Origin: Spongiibacter marinus
Lineage (GTDB): Bacteria; Pseudomonadota; Gammaproteobacteria; Pseudomonadales; Spongiibacteraceae
NCBI RefSeq assembly: GCF_016906995.1
Contig: NZ_JAFBBD010000008.1
Location: 218,374-282,373 of the forward strand
Reading direction: 5' to 3'
Length of the DNA stretch: 64,000 bases
The notes under the pieces are model-generated. The model worked only from the letters and a program-made list of their open reading frames with translations. It was not told the origin of the DNA and did not search any database. The translations under genes were made by a program, and so were the position numbers. Position 1 is the stretch's first letter. Every line of letters begins with the position of its first letter. Shown one piece after another: positions 44,908 to 54,938 of this stretch.

Positions 44908-45987
44908 ATGGCGCGTGTTTATAATTTTTGCGCAGGACCTGCGGCAATTCCCGAGGCAGTGCTGAGCCAGGCGAAGGATGAATTGCTGGATTGGAGAGGC
45001 CGCGGCTTATCGGTGATGGAAATGAGTCATCGTTCAGAAGAAATGGTTTCTATTGCCAGTGAAGCAGAAGCAGATTTGCGTGAATTGATGGGGATCAGCG
45101 ACGACTATGCGGTGTTATTCCTGCAAGGTGGCGCCAGCTCACAGTTTTCAGCAGTGCCACTGAACCTGTGCGAAGAGGGTGCCACGGTTGACTATGTGAA
45201 CACCGGGCAGTGGTCTAAAAAAGCCATTAAAGAAGCCAAGCGTTATGCCAACGTAAATGTTGTTGCCAGCTCAGAGGCTGATAATTTTGCCAGCATTCCT
45301 GCATTCGACAGTTGGCAGCTCAGCGACGACGCGGCGTACCTGCATTACACCCCGAACGAAACCATTGGTGGTGTCGAATTCTTCTGGACGCCTGAGGTGC
45401 AAGCACCGCTGGTTGCGGATATGTCATCGACTATCCTGTCTCGTCCCATTGATGTGAATCAGTTTGGTGTTATCTATGCCGGCGCGCAAAAGAACATCGG
45501 CCCGGCAGGCCTGACCATTGTGATTGTGCGCAAAGATTTACTCGGTAAGTCACGTGCGATCACGCCAACCATGCTGGATTACCAAACCGCAGCCGATAAC
45601 GACTCCATGTACAACACGCCGCCTACGCTGGCGTGGTACTTGTCGGGCCTGGTCTTTAAATGGCTGAAGGCACAGGGAGGCTTGGAAGCAATGGAAGTGG
45701 TGAATCGCCGCAAGGCCGAAAAACTCTATGGCTATATCGATGGCAGCGGCTTCTACAGTAACCCCGTTGAAGTGGCGAGTCGCTCGCTGATGAACGTGCC
45801 TTTTGTGCTGGCGGATAGCGGTCTCGATAAAGCGTTCCTGGCCGGTGCAGACGACGCTGGTTTGCTGAACCTGAAGGGCCACCGCTCGGTCGGCGGCATG
45901 CGCGCGAGCATCTACAATGCTGTGCCCGAGGCCGCAGTTGATGCATTGATCGATTACATGAAAGATTTCGCCAGAGAGAACGGCTAA
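44908..45987 (+). CDS. serC: phosphoserine aminotransferase
   Basis: PLP enzyme of serine synthesis, which in many bacteria also acts in pyridoxine synthesis. It has 359 residues: VYNFCAGPAAIPEAVL at the N-terminus, the phosphate-binding FLQGGASSQF, and the Schiff-base K195 in GAQKNIGPAG. The final block LKGHRSVGGMRASIYNA is typical. GGAG lies upstream of the ATG. It opens the serC-pheA-hisC-tyrA-aroA-cmk-rpsA series and is separated from pheA by 4 bases. Confidence 0.97.
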   Translation: MARVYNFCAGPAAIPEAVLSQAKDELLDWRGRGLSVMEMSHRSEEMVSIASEAEADLRELMGISDDYAVLFLQGGASSQFSAVPLNLCEEGATVDYVNTGQWSKKAIKEAKRYANVNVVASSEADNFASIPAFDSWQLSDDAAYLHYTPNETIGGVEFFWTPEVQAPLVADMSSTILSRPIDVNQFGVIYAGAQKNIGPAGLTIVIVRKDLLGKSRAITPTMLDYQTAADNDSMYNTPPTLAWYLSGLVFKWLKAQGGLEAMEVVNRRKAEKLYGYIDGSGFYSNPVEVASRSLMNVPFVLADSGLDKAFLAGADDAGLLNLKGHRSVGGMRASIYNAVPEAAVDALIDYMKDFARENG

Positions 45988-45991
45988 GGTC

Positions 45992-47137
45992 ATGACGAAG
46001 CCCGAAGATAAGCCGGTTGATCTGAACTCGTTGCGTCAAGACATCGATAGCATCGACAGTCAAATTCACGCCTTACTCAATCGACGAGCGCGGTGCGCGC
46101 AACAGGTCGCCGAAGTGAAACAGCGTGAGTTTGAGGCCGCGAAGCAGTTTGAGTCAGACAAGGGCAGCAGCAGTGCCCAGCAGCTACTGTTTTATCGGCC
46201 CGAGCGCGAGGCGCAGGTGTTGGCGCGAGTTAAAGAAGCAAATAAGGGGCCGCTTGCAGACGACACGGTTGCCTATATCTTTCGGGAGATTATGTCGGCC
46301 TGTTTGGCCTTAGAAAAACCCATGGAAGTGGCCTACCTGGGGCCGGAAGGCACGTTCACCCAAGCGGCAGCGCTCAAGCACTTCGGCCATGCGGTAATTA
46401 GCGTCCCCCAGGCGACTATTGACGGTGTTTTTTCTCAGGTGGAATCCGGGCAGTGCCATTACGGCGTTGTTCCTGTGGAAAACTCCACTGAGGGGATGGT
46501 GTCTCATACCCTCGACGCCTTCATGAACTCGCCGTTGAAGATTTGTGGTGAAGTGGAACTGCGGGTTCGGCTCAATTTGTTGGTCGGTGAAGGTGGCAGC
46601 GAACAAGCGATTACGCGAATTTGTGCGCACCAACAAGCATTGGCACAAAGCCGCCGCTGGCTGGATGCAAATTTCCCGAATGTTGAACGGGTCGCGGTCA
46701 GCAGTAATGGCGAAGCCGCAAGAATGGCTGCTGAGCAAAAGGGCATTGCTGCGATAGCCGGCGATCTGGCGGCGCAACAATACGGCCTGAGCAAGCTGGC
46801 GGTGAATATTGAAGATCAGCCTGACAACACCACGCGGTTCTTAGTGATTGGCAAGGAAGATGTGTCTGCCAGCGGCCGGGATAAAACGTCGATTGTGGTG
46901 TCTGCCCACAACCGCCCTGGCGCCCTGTTCAAACTGCTCGAACCCTTCGAGCAGGCTAATGTCATGCTAACCCGCATCGACACCCGCCCATCGCGGACGG
47001 AAACCTGGACTTACGTCTTTTTTATCGAGTTTGAGGGCCATCAGAATGACCCGAAAGTGGCCGATATTCTCGATACCATCGCCCAGCAAACGGTGATGTG
47101 TAAAATTCTTGGCTCATACCCCAAGGCGGCTTTGTAA
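45992..47137 (+). CDS. pheA: bifunctional chorismate mutase/prephenate dehydratase
   Basis: Converts chorismate to phenylpyruvate for phenylalanine. It has 381 residues: an AroQ-type chorismate mutase (about 8-100, LRQDIDSIDSQIHALLNRRA), prephenate dehydratase (about 110-285, YLGPEGTFTQAA, PVENSTEG, TTRFLVIG), and an ACT regulatory domain (about 295-375, NRPGALFKLLEPF, DTRPSR) that usually binds Phe for feedback control. All catalytic motifs are intact. Confidence 0.97.
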   Translation: MTKPEDKPVDLNSLRQDIDSIDSQIHALLNRRARCAQQVAEVKQREFEAAKQFESDKGSSSAQQLLFYRPEREAQVLARVKEANKGPLADDTVAYIFREIMSACLALEKPMEVAYLGPEGTFTQAAALKHFGHAVISVPQATIDGVFSQVESGQCHYGVVPVENSTEGMVSHTLDAFMNSPLKICGEVELRVRLNLLVGEGGSEQAITRICAHQQALAQSRRWLDANFPNVERVAVSSNGEAARMAAEQKGIAAIAGDLAAQQYGLSKLAVNIEDQPDNTTRFLVIGKEDVSASGRDKTSIVVSAHNRPGALFKLLEPFEQANVMLTRIDTRPSRTETWTYVFFIEFEGHQNDPKVADILDTIAQQTVMCKILGSYPKAAL

Positions 47138-47168
47138 GCCTTGGCACTCGATTTACAGAGGCACTAGC

Positions 47169-48275
47169 ATGACCTGCGATTTTATTGCCCAGGCCAACGA
47201 AGGTATTCAGGGTTTACAGCCCTATCAGCCTGGCAAGCCGATAGAGGAATTGGAGCGCGAGCTCGGTCTGAGCGACGTAGTAAAGTTGGCCAGCAACGAA
47301 AACCCGCTCGGTGCGCCTGGCTCGGCGCTGTCTGCCTATGCCGCGGCGGCAGCACAGCTCCACCTTTATCCGGATGCCGGCGGTTTTGCCTTAAAGTCGC
47401 TGCTGGCGGAGTCCCTCGGTGTGGAGTCCGCGCAGCTGACCCTGGGCAACGGTTCAAATGACGTGTTGGACCTGCTCGGCAGAGTATTTCTGGATGCCGA
47501 GAGCAGCGCTGTGTTTTCGCAGTATGCCTTTATTGTCTACCCCATTGCGGTGCAGGCGGCTGGTGCCCAAGCGCGAATTGCGCCTGCCAAAGACTGGGGG
47601 CACGACCTTGACGCGATGGCGGCGTTGATCGATAACACAACGCGACTGGTTTTTATCGCCAATCCGAATAATCCGACAGGCACTTGGCTCAATGAGCAAG
47701 CCCTGCGCGGGTTTATGGCAGCGGTTCCCGAGAACGTTGTGGTGGTGTTGGATGAAGCCTACTGCGAATACGTGGATGAAGCGGCGTACCCAGATAGCAT
47801 TGCGATGCTGGCGGACTACCCAAATTTGGTTGTCACTCGGACGTTTTCAAAGGCCTATGGGCTGGCCGGATTGCGGGTAGGTTATGCAATTAGTCACCCA
47901 GATATTGCCGATTTACTGAACCGTGTGCGCGCACCCTTCAATGTTAGTGTGCCGGCAATGGCAGCCGCAGCCGCTGCTTACCGCGATCACGAGTATCTGC
48001 AGCAAAGCCGCCAGGTAAACACCGCGGGACGAGAGCAGCTTGTTGCCGCTTTTGATGAGCTCGGCCTGCCTTATATTCCTTCGGTGGGTAATTTCATTAC
48101 CGTGGAAATGCCCAGCGATGCTATGCCGTACTACCAGGCCTTGCTTGAGAAGGGCGTGATTGTGCGTCCGATTGGTGTTTACGGTATGCCGAGGCACTTG
48201 CGGGTGTCGATCGGCCTAGAGCAAGAAAATCAGCGCTTTATTAGTGCCCTGAAAGAGGTGTTGGCTCCGGCGTGA
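47169..48275 (+). CDS. hisC: histidinol-phosphate/aromatic aminotransferase
   Basis: Class I/II PLP aminotransferase of 368 residues. KLASNENPLGAP, FIANPNNPTGT, and the Schiff-base K228 in TFSKAYGLAGLRVGY identify the HisC family. Its place between pheA and tyrA, rather than in a his operon, suggests it serves aromatic amino acid synthesis, as proposed for hisC2 of Pseudomonas. GAGG precedes the ATG at 47169; the longer open frame upstream has no family similarity. Overlaps tyrA by 4 bases. Confidence 0.93.
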   Translation: MTCDFIAQANEGIQGLQPYQPGKPIEELERELGLSDVVKLASNENPLGAPGSALSAYAAAAAQLHLYPDAGGFALKSLLAESLGVESAQLTLGNGSNDVLDLLGRVFLDAESSAVFSQYAFIVYPIAVQAAGAQARIAPAKDWGHDLDAMAALIDNTTRLVFIANPNNPTGTWLNEQALRGFMAAVPENVVVVLDEAYCEYVDEAAYPDSIAMLADYPNLVVTRTFSKAYGLAGLRVGYAISHPDIADLLNRVRAPFNVSVPAMAAAAAAYRDHEYLQQSRQVNTAGREQLVAAFDELGLPYIPSVGNFITVEMPSDAMPYYQALLEKGVIVRPIGVYGMPRHLRVSIGLEQENQRFISALKEVLAPA

Positions 48276-49168
48276 AGATTGGCAAGTTAACCATTATTGG
48301 CCTTGGCTTAATGGGCGGCTCGTTGGCCAAGGCATTGAAGGCCAAGGGCGTTGTCGAACATGTTTGGGCAACGGGGCGGCGCGCTGCCTCATTAGAGCGC
48401 GGCTTGGCCTTGGGTGTGATTGATCACTGGACGCTGGATTTATCCGAGGCGGTTCACGATGCCGATGTGGTGCTCATTGCTACACCTACGCTGGTTGCCG
48501 AGCAAGTGATGGCCGACCTCGCGCCGCTGCTCAGCGAGCGCACCATTGTTACTGATGTGGCCAGTGTAAAGGGAAATATTCTTCGCGCGGCGGAGTCAGT
48601 GTTCGGTGAGCTGCCGGCGCGTTTCGTATTGGCTCACCCGATTGCCGGGTCTGAGCAAAGCGGGGTGGAGGCGGCAAAGACGGATCTCTTTGTCGATCAT
48701 CGGGTGATTCTCACGCCGCTGGACAGTAATGATGCTGATGCCGTCGCGACAGTTCGCGAAATGTGGCAACACGCCGGGGCAGAAGTTGTCGATATGGCGG
48801 TTGATGAGCACGACGCCGTGCTGGCGGCGACCAGTCATTTGCCTCACGTATTGGCCTACACCCTGGTTGACGCGCTGGCTGCCAGTGGCAGCGCCGCCGA
48901 TATCTTCCGTTTCGCCGCCGGGGGGTTTCGCGACTTTACGCGCATCGCCTCCAGCGACCCAACGATGTGGCACGATATTGTATTGGCGAACCGCCAAGCG
49001 ATTCTTAACGGTCTGGATACCTTTGCCGATCATTTGACCGAGGTTCGCCAGCTTATTGCGGACTCGGATGGCCCCGCGATTAAACAAGTCTTTAGTCGCG
49101 CCAAACAGGCGCGAGATGAGCACTTTCTCGGGCAGTACATGGTCGGGCGCAAGCAAACTAAATCTTAA
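48272..49168 (+). CDS. tyrA: prephenate/arogenate dehydrogenase
   Basis: NAD-dependent dehydrogenase of 298 residues making the tyrosine precursor. The cofactor loop is IGLGLMGGSLAKAL, and the catalytic His is in AHPIAGSEQSGVEAA. No chorismate mutase domain is fused. In Pseudomonas this domain is fused to AroA; here they are separate genes, 21 bases apart. The start is a GTG overlapping the hisC stop. Confidence 0.94.
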   Translation: MKIGKLTIIGLGLMGGSLAKALKAKGVVEHVWATGRRAASLERGLALGVIDHWTLDLSEAVHDADVVLIATPTLVAEQVMADLAPLLSERTIVTDVASVKGNILRAAESVFGELPARFVLAHPIAGSEQSGVEAAKTDLFVDHRVILTPLDSNDADAVATVREMWQHAGAEVVDMAVDEHDAVLAATSHLPHVLAYTLVDALAASGSAADIFRFAAGGFRDFTRIASSDPTMWHDIVLANRQAILNGLDTFADHLTEVRQLIADSDGPAIKQVFSRAKQARDEHFLGQYMVGRKQTKS

Positions 49169-49189
49169 CGTACAGCAGAGACAATACTT

Positions 49190-50491
49190 GTGGAATTTCT
49201 AGCTCAACCCGGTGGTACGGTGAACGGTACCGTTCGGGTTCCTGGTGATAAATCGATCTCCCATCGCTCCATTATGTTCGGTGCTATCGCCGACGGCACA
49301 ACCACCGTTGAAGGCTTTCTTGAGGGTGAAGATGCGCTGTCGACGTTGAAGGCCTTTCAAGCGATGGGTGTCGAGATAGAGGGGCCTGATGCCGGTCGCG
49401 TGACGATCCACGGTGTCGGCCGAGACGGCCTTCAGGCGCCAACGGGCGAACTGTATATGGGTAATTCCGGTACCTCCATGCGCCTATTGGCGGGCCTGCT
49501 GGCGGGGCAACCGTTTGACGTGACGATGACCGGCGATGTGTCGTTAAGTAAACGACCGATGGAGCGTGTGGCGGCGCCGCTGCGTGAAATGGGTGCGGTG
49601 GTTGAAACCGCAGAAGGCGGGCGTCCGCCCTTAACCCTGCGCGGTGGCCAACAGCTTAAGGCGATAGACTATGTGTTGCCTATGGCCAGCGCCCAGGTGA
49701 AATCCTGTGTCTTGCTTGCCGGTATGTATGCCGAGGGCGAAACGCGCACCACCGAGCCTGCGCCAACCCGTGATCACAGCGAGCGTATGCTGAAAGGCTT
49801 TGGTTATCCGGTGGCAGTCAACGGTGCCACGGCAACGTTGAGCGGGGGGCATCGCTTGAAGGCGGTACATATAGATGTGCCTGCCGATATCTCCTCTGCG
49901 GCCTTTTTTATGGTGGCGGCCAGTATTGCTCCCGGTGCAGATTTAACGCTGCAGCATGTGGGTATTAACCCTACCCGCGTCGGTATTATTAATATTCTGC
50001 GGGAAATGGGCGGCGACATTACCCTGAGCAATGAGCGCGAGGTAGGCGGTGAGCCGGTTGCCGATATACGTGTTCGCTACGCACCGCTCAAGGGCATCGA
50101 CATTCCTGAAGAGCAAGTGCCTTTAGCCATCGATGAATTCCCCGTGCTGTTTGTCGCCGCGGCCTGCGCCGAGGGGCGTACCGTGCTGCGTGGCGCGGAA
50201 GAGTTGCGGGTAAAAGAGAGTGACCGCATTCAAGTCATGGCCGATGGCTTGGTCTCTTTGGGGGTGAATGCGCAGGCGACGCCAGACGGCATCATTATCG
50301 ATGGCGGTCCGATAGGCGGTGGCCGCGTGAATAGCCATCACGATCACCGCATTGCTATGTCGTTCTCTGTCGCTGCGCTGCGAGCGAGCGATACCATTCA
50401 TATCGAAGACTGCGACAACGTCGCTACCTCCTTCCCCAACTTTGTCGAGTTGGCGACGCAAGTCGGTATGCGGATTGAGGTGTGCAAATGA
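49190..50491 (+). CDS. aroA: 3-phosphoshikimate 1-carboxyvinyltransferase (EPSP synthase)
   Basis: Transfers the enolpyruvyl group to shikimate 3-phosphate; 433 residues. Substrate-site motifs are [23 protein letters not shown], and [15 protein letters not shown], with the late HDHRIAMS. The GNSGTSMR form, with Ala-Gly after MRLL, should be checked against the class I/II glyphosate-tolerance split. The start is a GTG. It overlaps cmk by 4 bases. Confidence 0.96.
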   Translation: MEFLAQPGGTVNGTVRVPGDKSISHRSIMFGAIADGTTTVEGFLEGEDALSTLKAFQAMGVEIEGPDAGRVTIHGVGRDGLQAPTGELYMGNSGTSMRLLAGLLAGQPFDVTMTGDVSLSKRPMERVAAPLREMGAVVETAEGGRPPLTLRGGQQLKAIDYVLPMASAQVKSCVLLAGMYAEGETRTTEPAPTRDHSERMLKGFGYPVAVNGATATLSGGHRLKAVHIDVPADISSAAFFMVAASIAPGADLTLQHVGINPTRVGIINILREMGGDITLSNEREVGGEPVADIRVRYAPLKGIDIPEEQVPLAIDEFPVLFVAAACAEGRTVLRGAEELRVKESDRIQVMADGLVSLGVNAQATPDGIIIDGGPIGGGRVNSHHDHRIAMSFSVAALRASDTIHIEDCDNVATSFPNFVELATQVGMRIEVCK

Positions 50492-51171
50492 CCCTTCCCG
50501 TGATTTGTATTGATGGCCCCAGTGGTTCGGGCAAAGGCACGCTCTGTCAGATGCTGGCACTCAAGTTGGGCTGGCATTTACTCGACAGTGGTGCGTTGTA
50601 TCGCCTGGTGGGGATGGCGGCTGATAAACATCAAGTGGATTTTTCCGATGAACAGGCGGTCGCGGCTTTGGCGGCAGATTTAGACGTTGCCTTCTTGCCG
50701 GGCCAAGCCGGTGAGCCGAGTCGGGTGATGCTAGAAGGTGTGGATGTCAGCGGTGAGCTTCGTACTGAAACCACTGGACTGCTGGCATCGAAAGTTGCGG
50801 TGCTGCCCGCTGTTCGACAGGCATTGCTGCAGCGCCAGCGTGACTTTGTGCAAGCACCAGGCCTGGTTGCCGATGGCCGTGATATGGGAACCGTTGTTTT
50901 CCCGGACTCACCATTGAAGGTGTTTCTCACTGCCAGTGCCGAGGAGCGCGCACGTCGTCGCTACAAGCAGTTGAAAGACAAGGGCGATAGTGTTAACCTC
51001 GCGACCCTTTTAAAAGAGATCCAAGAGCGTGATCGGCGTGACTCTGAGCGCGAGCATTCACCGCTTAAGCCAGCGGACGATGCGGTGCTGATAGACAGCA
51101 GCTCACTGGGGATCGAGCAAGTTTTTGAGCGGGTACTCACGGAAGTGAGTGCGCGTTTTTCTGCGTGTTGA
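50488..51171 (+). CDS. cmk: cytidylate kinase
   Basis: Phosphorylates CMP and dCMP. It has 227 residues with the P-loop GPSGSGKGT at 10-18 near the N-terminus, LLDSGALYR for CMP binding, [12 protein letters not shown], and a C-terminal RDRRDSER lid. A GTG at 50482 is in frame, but the ATG at 50488 overlapping the aroA stop is preferred. It is upstream of rpsA, as in most gammaproteobacteria. Confidence 0.96.
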   Translation: MTLPVICIDGPSGSGKGTLCQMLALKLGWHLLDSGALYRLVGMAADKHQVDFSDEQAVAALAADLDVAFLPGQAGEPSRVMLEGVDVSGELRTETTGLLASKVAVLPAVRQALLQRQRDFVQAPGLVADGRDMGTVVFPDSPLKVFLTASAEERARRRYKQLKDKGDSVNLATLLKEIQERDRRDSEREHSPLKPADDAVLIDSSSLGIEQVFERVLTEVSARFSAC

Positions 51172-51204
51172 GCGCAGTAGTTGTTTCTAAGGGTGTTTCC
51201 GGCG

Positions 51205-51311
51205 GTGTTAAAGCCAGCTAGTCGTCGGAAGGACTTTAAAAAACTGACCCGCGTTAGCTGGTAATGCGGCGATATGGTGGTTATACCACTGCTAATTTCA
51301 GGTAATGACTA
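51205..51311 (+). promoter_or_regulatory. rpsA leader with stem-loops and weak ribosome site
   Basis: The 140-base cmk-rpsA gap holds CCAGCTA (51214-51220) pairing with TAGCTGG (51255-51261), and a short hairpin GTGG-TTATA-CCAC (51277-51289) just upstream of the start. The Shine-Dalgarno region (CAGG then AATGACTA) is poor. In E. coli the rpsA leader is structured, has a weak ribosome site and is repressed by free S1; this leader has the same features, but the homology of the structure is not proven. Confidence 0.4.
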
Positions 51312-52988
51312 ATGAGCGAAAGCTTTGCTGAACTGTTTGAAGAAAGTTTAAAAACGATCGATATGAAGCCCGGTTCTATCGTAACCGGCGTAGTTATCGA
51401 TATCGACAGCGACTGGGTAACCGTACACGCTGGTCTGAAGTCAGAAGGGGTTATCCCTCGCGATCAATTCGTTGCTGAAGGCGGCGATTTCTCTCTGCAA
51501 ATTGGCGACGAGGTGCAGGTTGCACTGGAGTCTGTTGAAGATGGTTTCGGTGAAACCCGTCTGTCTCGCGAGAAAGCAAAGCGCGCCGAAGCATGGACCG
51601 CACTGGAAGCTGCCTACGAGGCAGAAGAAACAGTAACCGGTATCATTAACGGCAAAGTAAAAGGTGGTTTCACCGTCGACATCAACAGCATCCGCGCGTT
51701 CCTGCCCGGCTCATTGGTTGATGTACGCCCCGTGCGCGACACCGCTCACCTGGAAGGCAAAGAACTCGAATTTAAAGTGATCAAGCTGGACCAGAAGCGC
51801 AACAACGTTGTTGTTTCTCGTCGTGCGGTTCTGGAAAGTGTTAACAGCGAAGAGCGCGAAGCACTGCTGGAATCTCTGCAAGAAGGCATGGTTGTTAAAG
51901 GTATCGTTAAGAACCTGACCGACTACGGTGCATTCGTAGACCTCGGCGGCATCGACGGCCTGCTGCACATCACTGACATGGCTTGGAAGCGCATTAAGCA
52001 CCCAAGCGAAATCGTTAACGTTGGCGATGAAATTGATGTTCGCATCCTCAAGTTCGACCGTGAGCGCAACCGCGTATCTCTGGGTCTGAAGCAACTGGGC
52101 GAAGATCCCTGGGTGGCAATCAAAACCCGTTACCCAGAAAACAGCCGCGTGAAAGCCAAGGTCACTAACCTGACTGACTACGGTTGCTTTGCCGAGATCG
52201 AAGAGGGTGTTGAAGGTCTGGTTCACGTTTCTGAAATGGATTGGACCAACAAAAACATCCATCCTTCTAAAGTCGTACAAGTAGGCGACGAAGTAGAAGT
52301 GATGATCCTGGATATCGACGAAGAGCGTCGTCGTATTTCTCTGGGTATCAAGCAGTGCCAGCAGAACCCATGGGATGCCTTTGGTTCTCAGTTCACTAAA
52401 GGCGATCGCATCAGCGGTGCCATCAAGTCGATCACTGACTTCGGTATCTTCATCGGGCTGGACGGCAACATCGACGGTCTGGTTCACCTGTCAGACATCT
52501 CTTGGAACGAGAGCGGCGAAGACGCGGTTCGCAAGTTCAAGAAAGGCGACGAGATCGAGACCGTTATCCTGTCTATCGACCCCGAGCGCGAGCGCATTTC
52601 TCTGGGTATCAAGCAGCTGGAAGAAGATCCCTTCTCTGACTACGTTGCCGTCAACGATCGCGGTAGCATCGTGACTGGTACTGTTAAAGAAGTTGACGCG
52701 AAAGCCGCAGTTGTTGTGCTGGCCGAAGAAGTTGAAGGTGTGTTGAAAGCGTCTGAAATCAGCCGTGACCGCGTTGAAGATGCGCGCAATGTGCTGAAAG
52801 AAGGCGAAGAAGTTGAAGTTAAGATCATCAGCGTAGATCGCAAGAACCGCGCTCTGAGCCTGTCTATCAAAGCGAAAGACATGGAAGACGAGAAAGAAGC
52901 GGTTAAAGCCCTGCGCGAGAAGGAAACTGAAGCTGCCCCTGCAACTATCGGTGACCTGATCAAAGCTCAGATGGAAAGCAAGGACTAA
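51312..52988 (+). CDS. rpsA: 30S ribosomal protein S1
   Basis: A 558-residue RNA-binding protein with six S1 (OB-fold) repeats, the length of E. coli S1. The first two repeats are the ribosome-binding type; the later four contain repeated motifs such as [19 protein letters not shown] and ISLGIKQ. It brings mRNAs with weak ribosome sites to the 30S subunit. The codon choice is visibly biased toward the preferred set of a highly expressed gene. A perfect hairpin follows the stop. Confidence 0.98.
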   Translation: MSESFAELFEESLKTIDMKPGSIVTGVVIDIDSDWVTVHAGLKSEGVIPRDQFVAEGGDFSLQIGDEVQVALESVEDGFGETRLSREKAKRAEAWTALEAAYEAEETVTGIINGKVKGGFTVDINSIRAFLPGSLVDVRPVRDTAHLEGKELEFKVIKLDQKRNNVVVSRRAVLESVNSEEREALLESLQEGMVVKGIVKNLTDYGAFVDLGGIDGLLHITDMAWKRIKHPSEIVNVGDEIDVRILKFDRERNRVSLGLKQLGEDPWVAIKTRYPENSRVKAKVTNLTDYGCFAEIEEGVEGLVHVSEMDWTNKNIHPSKVVQVGDEVEVMILDIDEERRRISLGIKQCQQNPWDAFGSQFTKGDRISGAIKSITDFGIFIGLDGNIDGLVHLSDISWNESGEDAVRKFKKGDEIETVILSIDPERERISLGIKQLEEDPFSDYVAVNDRGSIVTGTVKEVDAKAAVVVLAEEVEGVLKASEISRDRVEDARNVLKEGEEVEVKIISVDRKNRALSLSIKAKDMEDEKEAVKALREKETEAAPATIGDLIKAQMESKD

Positions 52989-53000
52989 GTCCTAATGCTG

Positions 53001-53024
53001 CGGGCATTCTCTTGTGAATGCCCG
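53001..53024 (+). terminator. perfect hairpin after rpsA, no U-tract
   Basis: CGGGCATTC (53001-53009) pairs perfectly with GAATGCCCG (53016-53024) across a 6-base loop, 12 bases after the rpsA stop. The following bases are TAACAT, not a T-run, so partial termination or mRNA protection is as likely as full termination. Confidence 0.4.
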
Positions 53025-53092
53025 TAACATACTGGCTTATAAGCAAAAAAGTGCTAAGCTAGGCTTGATGTCGGAATTGACGGGATTAAGCA

Positions 53093-53386
53093 ATGACCAA
53101 ATCTGAGTTGATAGAGCTGATGGCTGAGCGTCAGCCGCAGTTATCTCACAAGGATATTGAACTGGCTGTGAAGACCATGATTGAGCATATGTCTCAAGTG
53201 TTGGCGACTGGCAGCCGGATTGAAATTCGGGGATTTGGTAGCTTCTCTCTGCATTATCGCGAGCCTCGCATGGGCCGTAACCCAAAAACGGGCGAAACGG
53301 TTCAGTTACCGGGAAAATATGTTCCACATTTTAAGCCGGGTAAAGAGCTTCGTGAGCGAGTAAACCAGAGTTTGATCTCGAGCTAA
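53093..53386 (+). CDS. ihfB: integration host factor subunit beta
   Basis: DNA-bending nucleoid protein of 97 residues. It starts [14 protein letters not shown] and has the beta-arm region [22 protein letters not shown] with the conserved Pro that intercalates in DNA, then [15 protein letters not shown]. It works as a dimer with IHF-alpha, which is encoded elsewhere. Position after rpsA is conserved. A strong intrinsic terminator follows. Confidence 0.97.
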   Translation: MTKSELIELMAERQPQLSHKDIELAVKTMIEHMSQVLATGSRIEIRGFGSFSLHYREPRMGRNPKTGETVQLPGKYVPHFKPGKELRERVNQSLISS

Positions 53387-53415
53387 GGCAGCGTAGCTAG
53401 CCTTCTCTAAACAGA

Positions 53416-53447
53416 AACGGTATGGTCTTTGGCCATACCGTTTTTTT
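53416..53447 (+). terminator. intrinsic terminator after ihfB
   Basis: AACGGTATGG (53416-53425) pairs perfectly with CCATACCGTT (53433-53442) across a 7-base loop, and the 3' arm runs into seven T (53441-53447). This is a textbook rho-independent terminator. It ends only 16 bases before the lapA start, so lapA-lapB need either read-through or a promoter overlapping the terminator. Confidence 0.88.
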
Positions 53448-53463
53448 ATGGGTGTCATGTCAG

Positions 53464-53754
53464 ATGCAGATCCTTAAGTCCATCTTCCTGTTGCTGCTCA
53501 TCGTTGCTGTTATTGCATTTGGACTGCTTTTTAGCATCGAGAACACAGCGTTGGTCCCGCTCAATATCCTCATTATGGAGTTGCCGGAACAGCGTATATC
53601 GACTTGGATGATCGCCGCCTTTTTCACCGGCGGTGTCTGTGGGATGTTATCTGCATCGCTGTTAGTGTTGCGCTTGCAGGCGAGCAGAATGCGTTTGCGT
53701 CGCAGCTTGCGGCAGCCTTCAACCCCGCCTGTGGAGGCCGGTCCTAGCCGCTAG
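53464..53754 (+). CDS. lapA: LapA family (DUF1049) membrane protein
   Basis: A 96-residue inner-membrane protein with two hydrophobic segments (about 5-27 and 42-64) and a basic C-terminus. It matches the LapA/YciS family (LLFSIENTALVPLNIL), which is encoded with lapB and functions in lipopolysaccharide assembly control. The open frame extends upstream through the ihfB terminator, so I chose the ATG at 53464. The lapB start follows after 5 bases. Confidence 0.88.
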   Translation: MQILKSIFLLLLIVAVIAFGLLFSIENTALVPLNILIMELPEQRISTWMIAAFFTGGVCGMLSASLLVLRLQASRMRLRRSLRQPSTPPVEAGPSR

Positions 53755-53759
53755 CAGCA

Positions 53760-54932
53760 ATGGAGCTATTGCTACCCTTTACCTTATTGTTCTTTGCCAC
53801 AGTGCTGGGTTGGCTGTTGGGGAGGCGGTCGCAGAGTCGTTCGGGGGTCTCGGGAAAAGGTCGTGATGACGCCTATTACCACAGCCTGCGCTTTCTGCTC
53901 AGTGAGCAGCCTGGCACCGCTGTTGATGAATTCATTCAGGCCATTGCCGTCAATGAGCAGACCCTGGATACCCATCTTTCCTTGGCGCGATTAATGCGTG
54001 GCAAGGGCGAATTGGAAGCGGCTACGCGGATTCACCAGAACCTGTTGGCGCGACCCAACCTTCCCAAAAGTGGCTTGCAGCAGGTGCATCTGGAGCTGGC
54101 TAAGGATTACATATCCGCAGGCTTACACGACCGGGCTGAGCGACTATTGCGGGACTTGGTGGCGGAGGCGAGTGAGAACGAGGCCGAGGCACTCGACTAC
54201 CTCCAGCAAATCTATCAGGCCGAGAAAGACTGGGAAAAGGCGATCGCCGTTGCGAGACGACGCTTGCCCAAGCGTGGTTGGCTACTTAAACAAAAAGCTG
54301 ACAGCGATCCGCAAGTTTCGGTGGCATTGAGTCACTATTATTGTGAGCTCGCCGACGAACGCGCCTCTGCTGGAGATTGGACTCAGGCGAAATCGATATT
54401 GCAAAAAGCGCGGGAGGCCGACGCCGAAAACCCGCGGGCGGCAATGTCATTGGCGAAGTTAGTAATGGACGAACAGCCCGAGTATGCGCTGAATTTATTG
54501 CACGCTGTCGCGGAGGGGCAACCCGCTTATGCCAGCGAAATACTGCCTCTGTTTCGCGATGCTTTCAGTCGTCTTGCCGATGCGCCGTCATACTCTCAGG
54601 CGCTGCGTGCGCTGGCACAGGTGACGCAGAGCTCTACCTTGCACAACGAGGTGGCGAAAGAATTCGAGAGCCTTGAGGCGGCGCGAGCCTACCTTAAAGA
54701 CGCGGTGTCTCAGCGGCCGACGATAAAATTACTGTTGGCGCTGCTTGAGCGGGAATTGGACGCAAGCGAATCCGGGCGAGAAATTGTGTCCGAGTTACAT
54801 AGTTTATGTGCAAGTCGGCCCAGTTATTGTTGTCGACATTGCGGCTTTTCGGGTCGGAAACAACACTGGCTGTGTCCCAGCTGCGAGCAGTGGGGTACTA
54901 TTGCGCCCATCCGTAGTAGCCAAGGCGATTAA
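53760..54932 (+). CDS. lapB: lipopolysaccharide assembly protein LapB
   Basis: A 390-residue protein anchored by an N-terminal helix (about 1-20). TPR repeats fill about 35-340, and a rubredoxin-type zinc module at the C-terminus has CCRHCG and CPSC. In E. coli LapB guides FtsH to degrade LpxC, setting lipopolysaccharide synthesis. All four metal Cys are present; one loop has an extra Cys (YCCRHCG). pyrF begins 6 bases after its stop. Confidence 0.95.
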   Translation: MELLLPFTLLFFATVLGWLLGRRSQSRSGVSGKGRDDAYYHSLRFLLSEQPGTAVDEFIQAIAVNEQTLDTHLSLARLMRGKGELEAATRIHQNLLARPNLPKSGLQQVHLELAKDYISAGLHDRAERLLRDLVAEASENEAEALDYLQQIYQAEKDWEKAIAVARRRLPKRGWLLKQKADSDPQVSVALSHYYCELADERASAGDWTQAKSILQKAREADAENPRAAMSLAKLVMDEQPEYALNLLHAVAEGQPAYASEILPLFRDAFSRLADAPSYSQALRALAQVTQSSTLHNEVAKEFESLEAARAYLKDAVSQRPTIKLLLALLERELDASESGREIVSELHSLCASRPSYCCRHCGFSGRKQHWLCPSCEQWGTIAPIRSSQGD

Positions 54933-54938
54933 CTTTCC

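Noticed and set aside
51711..52487. A 258-codon open frame antisense to rpsA
   Set aside because: Shadow of the strongly biased S1 codons; no ribosome site or family features.
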